Of a DNA stretch of 13,003 nt, positions 6,839-13,003 are shown in pieces (within the stretch, counting starts at the first letter, position 1; each line of letters opens with the position of its first letter). A model generated the notes under the pieces. The model saw only the letters and a program-made list of their open reading frames with translations, was not told the origin of the DNA and did no database searches. Position numbers and translations under genes: made by a program. The stretch covers positions 1 to 13,003 of the forward strand of contig JBGTLW010000062.1 of the NCBI GenBank assembly GCA_041743835.1, in the 5' to 3' direction. The DNA comes from JBGTLW01 sp041743835 (GTDB taxonomy: Bacteria > Planctomycetota > Phycisphaerae > Phycisphaerales > Phycisphaeraceae).

Positions 6839-7750
6839 ATGACCACCGACCTGCTTACCGACCTCAACATCCGTACCGAGCACCAAGTGCCGCTGGGGCC
6901 GCGCACGTGGTACGGCGTCGGTGGGACCGCGGCCACGCTCGCCCACCCGTCTTCCATCGCGCAGCTCTCGGCCCTGGTCGCGCGCTGCCGGGAACGCGGC
7001 GAACCGATGTACATCCTTGGCTCGGGCGCGAATCTGCTTGTGCGAGAGGGGACCGTGCCGGGCGTGGTGATCTGTCTGGACGATCCGGGCTTCGCTTCCA
7101 TTCAGATTGATGGCACGGCTGTGACCGTGGGCGCGGGCTACGACCTCATGCGGCTGGTGCGCGAGACGGCGAAGCAGGGCCTCAGCGGGTTGGAAGCGCT
7201 GGCGGGTATCCCGGCGACCGTCGGCGGAGCGGTGCGCATGAATGCGGGCGGGGCCTTCGGCGAGATCGGCTCATCGGTCGCGCGCGTGCAGGTCATGTCT
7301 GCCACCGGGCAGGTGTACTACCGTGACCGAGACGACCTGGTCTTCTCGTATCGGCATTGCAACATTGATGCGCCTTTCATCACGGAGGTCCGCTTCGAGC
7401 TTCGGGCCGGTGAGCCGGAGGCGCTGCTCAATCGCGTGAAGGAAATCTTCCTCTACAAGAAGAACTCGCAGCCGATGGGCGACGCCTCTGCCGGGTGCGC
7501 GTTTAAGAATCCCCAGCCCACCGAGGAGCACCCCAGGCCCGACCCCGCCGGCATGCTCATCGACAAGTGCGGCCTCAAGGGATACCGCCACGGCTCGGCC
7601 TACGTCTCCGAGGTCCACGCCAACTTCATCGCGGTGGACAAGGAGCAAGGAAAAGCCCAGGACGTGTGGGATGTCCTCAATCACGTCCAGGCCACGGTCG
7701 CGGAGATCACAGGCATCCAGTTGGAGCGTGAAGTGGTGGTTTGGCCTTGA
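6839..7750 (+). CDS. murB: UDP-N-acetylenolpyruvoylglucosamine reductase (type II MurB)
   Basis: This 303-residue cytoplasmic FAD enzyme reduces UDP-GlcNAc-enolpyruvate with NADPH to UDP-MurNAc, the second step of peptidoglycan precursor synthesis. FAD-binding signatures are ILGSGANLLV (59-68) and GIPATVGGAVRMNAGG (123-138). FSYR at 169-172 fits the type II subfamily. The proton-donor segment reads SAGCAFKNP, so Cys220 occupies the position of the catalytic Ser of E. coli MurB; this replacement occurs in part of the family. Glu258 in SEVHANF is the likely catalytic glutamate. Length and domain order are normal. GGAAG lies 7 bases before the ATG. The gene is not in a division/cell-wall cluster here, and its neighbours are unrelated. 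Confidence 0.95.
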   Translation: MTTDLLTDLNIRTEHQVPLGPRTWYGVGGTAATLAHPSSIAQLSALVARCRERGEPMYILGSGANLLVREGTVPGVVICLDDPGFASIQIDGTAVTVGAGYDLMRLVRETAKQGLSGLEALAGIPATVGGAVRMNAGGAFGEIGSSVARVQVMSATGQVYYRDRDDLVFSYRHCNIDAPFITEVRFELRAGEPEALLNRVKEIFLYKKNSQPMGDASAGCAFKNPQPTEEHPRPDPAGMLIDKCGLKGYRHGSAYVSEVHANFIAVDKEQGKAQDVWDVLNHVQATVAEITGIQLEREVVVWP

Positions 7751-7770
7751 AATTGAAGGAGAAACCCCCG

Positions 7771-7793
7771 GCCGCGCCACATCCCGGCGCGGC
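7771..7793 (+). terminator. GC-rich hairpin behind murB
   Basis: GCCGCGCC (7771-7778) and GGCGCGGC (7786-7793) form a perfect 8-base-pair stem with a 7-base loop, 20 bases after the murB stop. There is no T-run, so it may be a pause, attenuator or processing site before the next gene rather than a strict terminator. Confidence 0.5.
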
Positions 7794-7839
7794 AGCATCA
7801 CACGCATCATTGCCTCTGCACCCTCTCACGGATAAACCC

Positions 7840-9918
7840 ATGCACACACCATCTTCCAAGCTCCCGGGCCTGCTGGCTGTCGTCATTTTGCTCGCGGCAG
7901 CAAGTGCGTGGGCGGAGACGAGCGCGGTGTATCACATCCACCTCAACAACGCGGGTGAGCGGCAGACGCCGGCGCTGATCGTCATGGAACTGGACCGGGG
8001 CAGGCCCGTGGCTGGGGTGCTGACCCAGCCGTACAACATCGTCCGGGGCAGCAGACATTATTTCTGGGGGTCGCTTGCGTTTGTGCAGTTGGATGTTTCC
8101 GGCCTTACGAGCGAGGGAGGCACCCTCCGCGGCGTGGCGACTGCGCAAGATGTCCGCATCGAACTCAACAGCCAACTCGATCACGCCACGCTGAGCGGGG
8201 ACTATGTCGGCATGATCGGTCAGCGTGAAGTCAACGGCGGCGTGCTGGGCGTGGCCGCGCCGAGGGTTCGGGCACAGGATGCCGACGCGGCGCTGCTCTA
8301 TTTCAACACGCCCTACCCCGGCAGCAACAACGACCCACGCTGGAATGGCTCGGCGATCCGGGCGATCGGCTTGCTGGCTCTCAAGCAAGGCCAACTCATT
8401 GACGGGACCATGACCGGCGCATCGCCCATGAGCAGCGCCTATGGCGCGAAGAATCAAGTGGTCCCCAGGGTCCCGCTGGCGGGCGGACGATCGGGCTATC
8501 TCGCCATGTCGCCCGGGACAACGTTTACCACGCAGAGGGTCACCGGCGGTGTAAAGGATGGACGGCTGGAGGCCGACATCGTCGTCAACGCGCAAGACCA
8601 CGGCGAGTTGACCTACCGCGTCAACGCGCTGGTCATGGGAGACTCACTTTTTGGCGAGTACGTCATCGTCGAGAATGGCGAAGCCACGAATCATCGCAAT
8701 CAGGTCGTCGGGCACATCGGTGCGACCGCCTCCGCCATCGCCCGCGCACCAGCCCGGCCCGACATGACCGAGGCGCAGGCCAAGCTCTACGCCCACCTGC
8801 AATGGCTTTTTGATAACCCGTACTGTGGCGGCCTCTTCGGTTCGGACCTCGGCCTCACACGCACCTCATGCACGGGTGACAAGCAGTACGACAACCCGCC
8901 CATGGCCGGGGCATCTGCCCCGATTGCGATGCCGCTGCTGGCGAGCATGTCCGACGACCCGGTGTTGCGTGCGCACGCGATGCTTGCCGCGCAGCGGGGC
9001 GGCCACTATCTGGTCAGCCGTCGCACCGGAGCGACCCGCACGCCGACCACCTACAAGCACATGTTCTGGATCAACTTCTGGATGGGCCGGGCATTTCTCG
9101 ATCTCCATGCCGCGACCGGTGACGAGCACTGGCTCGACCGCGCCAAAGAGTTGGCCGACACCCTGGCTCGCGTGCAGCTTGCGTCCGGCACATGGAACTG
9201 GGTGGACGAAGCCTCGGGCAAGACCGGCCAGAGCAACCGCCGTCACGACCGCGAATGGGATGACATCCCCCTGCAATGCGGGGACTGGCTTTACTTCCTG
9301 GGCAGGCTCCGCGTCGAAGCCGGGGTCACCGATTATCTGGAGATGGAGCGGAAGGCTGCCGCATGGTTGCGGGTGGCGGTGGAAGAGCAGGTCGAACACC
9401 ACGGCGTCAAGTACCTGTGGCAGGAGCGGGGCGACGGCGCGGGCGAGATTGAAGCGATCGGCCCGACCTTCTACGCGCTATACCTGCTGGACTTCGCGGA
9501 AAAGTTCGACCACGAGCACCTCAAAAAGGTGATGCGCTTCGTCGATGAGAACCTGCTGGCCCGAGGCGCGGACGGTCACCTAATCGTCAAGTCCTTTCAG
9601 CCCCGCCATCCGCCCGGGTTCCATGCGGCATCGACCATGCGCTATGCCCTGGTCAACCTCAAGGCGGCCCGCAAGACCGGCGAGCCCGGCTATCAGCAGC
9701 AGGCGGGGTTGTTGATGGCGTCGGTTCTAGCGATGAGTGACCCGCGATCCGGGGCGATCTGGGGTGTGCCGATCCCGCCGGACATGACAGCCTATGCACG
9801 CGGGTTCCAGCACCCCTACACGGTCTTCGCGGCGGACCTTGCGGCGAGCATGCACCAGTTCATCCAGATCGACAAGGCCGCCGCGGAAGCAGGCCACATG
9901 CTGCCCCAGCAGCAGTAA
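7840..9918 (+). CDS. Secreted protein of unknown family with predicted alpha/alpha-barrel domain
   Basis: I do not recognise a family. From the ATG at 7840 the 692-residue product begins with a clear signal peptide: Lys7, a hydrophobic core (residues 10-22) and the cleavage site AWA-ET after residue 25. Residues of about 26-300 look beta-rich. From about 307 on, helices alternate with Trp- and Asp-rich loops (HMFWINFWMGRAFLDLHAAT, EWDDIPLQCGDWLYFLGRL, IEAIGPTFYALYLLDFAEK), as in six-hairpin glycosidase-like or polysaccharide-lyase toroids. A role in glycan breakdown or binding outside the cytoplasm is therefore possible but not shown. The frame is open upstream to 7741 without another ATG; the signal peptide favours 7840, although no strong ribosome binding site precedes it. 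Confidence 0.75.
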   Translation: MHTPSSKLPGLLAVVILLAAASAWAETSAVYHIHLNNAGERQTPALIVMELDRGRPVAGVLTQPYNIVRGSRHYFWGSLAFVQLDVSGLTSEGGTLRGVATAQDVRIELNSQLDHATLSGDYVGMIGQREVNGGVLGVAAPRVRAQDADAALLYFNTPYPGSNNDPRWNGSAIRAIGLLALKQGQLIDGTMTGASPMSSAYGAKNQVVPRVPLAGGRSGYLAMSPGTTFTTQRVTGGVKDGRLEADIVVNAQDHGELTYRVNALVMGDSLFGEYVIVENGEATNHRNQVVGHIGATASAIARAPARPDMTEAQAKLYAHLQWLFDNPYCGGLFGSDLGLTRTSCTGDKQYDNPPMAGASAPIAMPLLASMSDDPVLRAHAMLAAQRGGHYLVSRRTGATRTPTTYKHMFWINFWMGRAFLDLHAATGDEHWLDRAKELADTLARVQLASGTWNWVDEASGKTGQSNRRHDREWDDIPLQCGDWLYFLGRLRVEAGVTDYLEMERKAAAWLRVAVEEQVEHHGVKYLWQERGDGAGEIEAIGPTFYALYLLDFAEKFDHEHLKKVMRFVDENLLARGADGHLIVKSFQPRHPPGFHAASTMRYALVNLKAARKTGEPGYQQQAGLLMASVLAMSDPRSGAIWGVPIPPDMTAYARGFQHPYTVFAADLAASMHQFIQIDKAAAEAGHMLPQQQ

Positions 9919-9942
9919 ACCCTGGCCCACGGAGTCATTCGC

Positions 9943-9948
9943 TAGGAT
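9943..9948 (+). promoter_or_regulatory. -10-like TAGGAT just upstream of the start codon
   Basis: The sequence GCTAGGAT ends 9 bases before the ATG at 9958. The same octamer pattern, GCTAGAAT, precedes hisF by 7 bases. Used as a -10, it would start transcription a few bases from the ATG. The same bases contain AGGA, so they may simply be the ribosome binding site. Confidence 0.25.
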
Positions 9949-9957
9949 GTGGCCCCG

Positions 9958-10650
9958 ATGCCTGAACTGATACCGGTGGTGTTTGTGTTGATGTTCTTCG
10001 GCGTGATTGCGCTTGGGATTTTCGGCGCGATCCAGGCCGCGAAACGCAAAAAGGAACTACACGCTTGGGCCGCGGCAAAGGGCTTAGCCGTCGCGGCGGG
10101 CAACCAGCGGGGCTACGACCAGCGCTACCCACGCTTCGAGGTGCTGCGGCAAGGCTCAAACCGATACGCGTACAACCAGTTGTCCGGGCAGTGGAACGGC
10201 CGAGCCGTCCTCTGCTTCGACTACCACTACCAGACCACCAGCACCGACTCCAAGGGCAGACGCAAGACCCATCACCACCACTTCAGCGCGGTGATTCTGG
10301 ATCACGGCCTGCCCCTCCGCCCGCTGTTCATACGCCCCGAGGGTCTGCTCGACAAGTTCGGGGCGTTCTTCGGGCTGGACGACATCAATTTCGAGCTCGA
10401 CGCGTTCAACCGCACATTCCATGTAAAGTGTGCCGACCGGGCGTTCGCGTTCGATGTGATCCATCAGGCGACGATGGATTTCATGCTCGCGGCCCCGAGG
10501 TTCACGCTGGACTTTGAGACGCACGGGGTGTGCATCTACAAGGGCGGCATGTTCGGCCCCGCCGAGTTTGAGGCCGCGATCGGCCTCGCGGAAGGTATCC
10601 TCGACCGGCTGCCCGATTACCTGTTGCACGAGCTGAAAGGAGCACGCTGA
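9958..10650 (+). CDS. Membrane-anchored protein of unknown function upstream of lemA (DUF3137-like?)
   Basis: This is a 230-residue protein with one N-terminal membrane helix (about residues 4-26), then basic residues AAKRKK, which suggest a cytoplasmic remainder. The body holds a run of four His after KT and the segment FNRTFHVKCADRAFAFDVIH. Its pattern recalls DUF3137 proteins, which can sit beside lemA, but the match is by eye and weak. ATG 9958 is chosen because AGGA (9944-9947) is 10 bases upstream; a GTG at 9949 would leave only one base. Its TGA overlaps the lemA ATG by one base (TGATG), so the two are translationally linked and may act together at the membrane. Confidence 0.75.
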   Translation: MPELIPVVFVLMFFGVIALGIFGAIQAAKRKKELHAWAAAKGLAVAAGNQRGYDQRYPRFEVLRQGSNRYAYNQLSGQWNGRAVLCFDYHYQTTSTDSKGRRKTHHHHFSAVILDHGLPLRPLFIRPEGLLDKFGAFFGLDDINFELDAFNRTFHVKCADRAFAFDVIHQATMDFMLAAPRFTLDFETHGVCIYKGGMFGPAEFEAAIGLAEGILDRLPDYLLHELKGAR

Positions 10651-11222
10651 TGATGGACCCGGCGATGATCGTGCTGATGGTGGTGGGCGGCGTGTTGCTG
10701 CTGGTTCTGCTGTGGGTCGTGGGGATGTACAACGGGCTGGTCCGCCTGCGCACCGCGTGCGAGGAGAGCTGGTCCGCGATCGACACCGAGCTTCGTCGTC
10801 GGTACGACCTGATCCCGAATCTGGTCAACACCGTCAAGGGCTACGCCACGCACGAGCAGGCGACGCTGGAGAAGGTGATCCAGGCCCGCAACGCCGCCGC
10901 GTCGAACCACGGCTCGCCCGAGTCGCAGGCCAAAGATGAGAACATCCTCACCGGCACGCTGCGGCAGCTCTTCGCCATCGCCGAGGCCTACCCAGACCTC
11001 AAAGCCAACACCAATTTCATGAAGCTTCAGGCCGAGCTGACGAACACCGAAGACCGCGTCCAGCGAAGCCGGCGGTTCTACAACGCGAACGTGCGAGACC
11101 TGAACAACAAAGTGGAGATGTTCCCCAGCAACCTGATCGCGGGGGTGTTCGGGTTTGTGAAGAAGGAGTTCTTCGAGATCGACGAGGCGGCCGCAAGACA
11201 ACCCGTGAAGGTCGAGTTCTAA
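10650..11222 (+). CDS. lemA: LemA family protein
   Basis: This 190-residue protein has one N-terminal membrane helix (about residues 5-27) followed by the family signature: YNGLVRLR, then ESWSAIDTELRRRYDLIPNL and VNTVKGYATHE. The rest is helical, ending FNANV-like in RRFYNANVRDLN and PSNLIAGVFGF, typical of LemA up to the C-terminus. The family is widespread and its biochemical role is not settled; it often lies next to htpX or membrane-protein genes. AGGAG at 10638-10642 is 7 bases before the ATG at 10650 and 10 before the next ATG at 10653, so either could be used. It overlaps the upstream gene by one base. Confidence 0.93.
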   Translation: MMDPAMIVLMVVGGVLLLVLLWVVGMYNGLVRLRTACEESWSAIDTELRRRYDLIPNLVNTVKGYATHEQATLEKVIQARNAAASNHGSPESQAKDENILTGTLRQLFAIAEAYPDLKANTNFMKLQAELTNTEDRVQRSRRFYNANVRDLNNKVEMFPSNLIAGVFGFVKKEFFEIDEAAARQPVKVEF

Positions 11223-11246
11223 ACACGACGCGCCGACACGAAACGC

Positions 11247-11260
11247 CGCGACTTGTCGCG
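11247..11260. terminator. Hairpin between convergent lemA and pilin
   Basis: CGCGAC (11247-11252) is followed by TT and GTCGCG (11255-11260), a perfect dyad with a tight loop, in the 61-base gap between two convergent genes. It could end transcription from both sides. No T-run is present. Confidence 0.4.
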
Positions 11261-11283
11261 CCATCACGCCGCACCGCCCGGTT

Positions 11284-11769
11284 TTATCGCAGGACGTTGT
11301 AATACCGGTCCGCCGCGATCCTTCGGAAGCCGCCGGTGGTCAGGTCGCCGTCGTCGATGAGTGTGTCCACGCGGGTCATGACCTCGTCGCCGGGGTTGTC
11401 GCCGGCGTTGAAGTGGACACCGATGGCCAGCCCGACGCCGTTGTCATCCACCTCGATATCCCACACCCCGCCCAGCGCGGTGCGTCGCTCGTATCGCGAG
11501 GCGTTCATGTAGGCGGACAGCTCGGTGGGCATGACACCCGAGGCGGTGTCTGGCGGCGGGCCGTGGAGGCCGGTGTACGCTGAGACAGCTTTAGTCAGCG
11601 CGTTGAGGTCGGAGATGAATGCGTTGTGGCGTGCGCTGTTGGTGGCCGAGGCGAACTGTGGCAACACGATGGCCGCGAGGATACCCAGGATGACCACGAC
11701 GATGAGGATTTCGACGAGGGTGAAGCCCCGTCTGGTGGTGGAGCGTGGGCGACGTGTGATGGCGGTCAT
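11284..11769 (-). CDS. Type II secretion/type IV pilin-like protein (GspG-like)
   Basis: This is a 161-residue protein with a basic 14-15 residue leader ending RRG, then FTLVEILIVVVILGILAAIV, the classic prepilin signature with Gly at -1, Phe16 and Glu20. The following PQFASATNSARHNAFISDLN and AVSAYTGLHG resemble the start of GspG-type major pseudopilins. The C-terminal half is Asp-rich and not recognised. The start at 11769 is supported by AAGGGA ending 6 bases upstream; the open frame continues farther upstream, but this leader has the right length. It differs from the two other pilin-like proteins of the window in size, -1 residue and lack of the DG motif. Convergent with lemA and divergent from hisF. 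Confidence 0.88.
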   Translation of the reverse strand: MTAITRRPRSTTRRGFTLVEILIVVVILGILAAIVLPQFASATNSARHNAFISDLNALTKAVSAYTGLHGPPPDTASGVMPTELSAYMNASRYERRTALGGVWDIEVDDNGVGLAIGVHFNAGDNPGDEVMTRVDTLIDDGDLTTGGFRRIAADRYYNVLR

Positions 11770-11974
11770 GCGTGGTCCCTTCTGTGCGCGGCCCCGGCGG
11801 GGAAGCAAAGCATCCGATTCGCCACGCGGCGCGTCCACCGCATCCCGGGACTTGAACCACACCCGCGGCAAGCGTGCCGGTCTGTAGGGTTTAGATAAGG
11901 CACAAAGGTGCGGGGCGAGCACAGCGAGCGGGCGCGCCGCGACGGGTGGGCCGCGATGCGCTAGAATCCCGGCC
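11770..11974. promoter_or_regulatory. Divergent intergenic region, pilin / hisF
   Basis: There is no gene in these 205 bases. TAGAAT at 11962-11967 lies 7 bases before the hisF ATG; if it is the -10, the hisF mRNA would be leaderless, which fits the absence of a ribosome binding site. No -35 is evident. GGCGCGCC at 11931-11938 is a perfect 8-base palindrome. Confidence 0.35.
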
Positions 11975-12880
<906 letters not shown>

Positions 12881-12883
12881 TGC

Positions 12884-12904
12884 GTGTTGCATGTTGCGTG
12901 TTGC
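12884..12904 (+). repeat. Heptamer tandem array, GTGTTGC / ATGTTGC / GTGTTGC
   Basis: Three consecutive heptamers lie at 12884-12890, 12891-12897 and 12898-12904, the middle one differing at one base. The array begins 3 bases after the hisF stop codon. It is the third 7-base-period array of the window, with its own unit sequence. Confidence 0.85.
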
Positions 12905-12924
12905 AGCGCTGACCGGTGCGCGTT

Positions 12925-12955
12925 CCCCCGTATAGCGCGGGCCGTCAGGCCCCGC
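12925..12955 (+). repeat. Palindromic dispersed repeat, copy 2 (possible terminator)
   Basis: This matches the copy at 1878-1908 at 28 of 31 positions. GCGGGCC-type bases at 12936-12943 pair with GGCCCCGCG at 12948-12956 around a GTCA loop. The bulged base is now on the 3' arm (C12953) instead of the 5' arm, so pairing is kept despite the substitutions. It lies 44 bases after the hisF stop. The remaining 48 bases of the window show no recognisable gene. Confidence 0.75.
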
Positions 12956-13003
12956 GTCGTGTGGCGTGCGATGCCGCGGTTCGTGGCGCGGCAAGCGCGG
13001 GCG

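Noticed and set aside
11840..11862. tRNA T-arm-like string GGTTCAAGTCCCGGG on the minus strand between pilin and hisF
   Set aside because: The flanking bases do not form a 5-base-pair T-stem, and no acceptor, D or anticodon arms can be built around it. No CCA-compatible end is visible.
12881..13003. A gene start in the last 120 bases
   Set aside because: The stretch is taken up by the heptamer array and the palindromic repeat, and no start with a ribosome binding site or coding pattern is seen.

Overview
The window is GC-rich chromosomal DNA. Its gene content points to a planctomycete, most likely of the Phycisphaerae type. The signs are a formylglycine-type sulfatase, two tandem prepilin-like proteins of the large planctomycete 'DG-motif' class, a MurB-based peptidoglycan pathway, and a large exported protein of unknown family. 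This placement rests on gene families and style, not on a marker gene. No rRNA, tRNA, CRISPR array, transposase or phage gene was seen.

Layout, left to right. (1) The tail of a + strand gene, possibly an IclR-like regulator, ends inside a heptamer tandem array. (2) A sulfatase (340-1863, +) follows 20 bases later, then a palindromic repeat and a 266-base gap. (3) htpX (2130-2966, +) converges on and overlaps the 3' end of a B12-binding radical SAM gene (2944-4458, -). (4) A gene-free 314-base stretch holds an AT-rich island. (5) Two paralogous pseudopilin genes lie on the - strand (4773-5687 and 5815-6678), separated by a short leader rich in promoter-like and hairpin signals. (6) murB (6839-7750, +) is divergent from the pilins, followed by a secreted 692-residue protein (7840-9918, +). 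(7) A small membrane protein and lemA form a one-base-overlapping pair (9958-11222, +). (8) A third, GspG-like pilin (11284-11769, -) converges on lemA. (9) hisF (11975-12880, +) carries an in-frame insertion. Behind it come another heptamer array and a second copy of the palindromic repeat seen behind the sulfatase.

Functionally this is mostly ordinary housekeeping (MurB, HisF, HtpX, LemA) mixed with lineage-typical surface genes (pseudopilins, exported protein, sulfatase). HtpX and LemA are often genetic neighbours elsewhere; here they are about 8 kb apart.

The unusual layer is repetitive DNA. Three tandem arrays with a 7-base period but different unit sequences occur in 13 kb, each at a gene boundary or inside a gene. 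One of them is paired with an inverted array and sits in frame within hisF, adding roughly 45 residues to a highly conserved enzyme. A 31-base palindromic element is also present twice. Together these suggest a small non-coding repeat family able to colonise gene ends and tolerated protein loops. A second notable feature is the pilin leader, where a 9-base-pair stem would cover the ribosome binding site.
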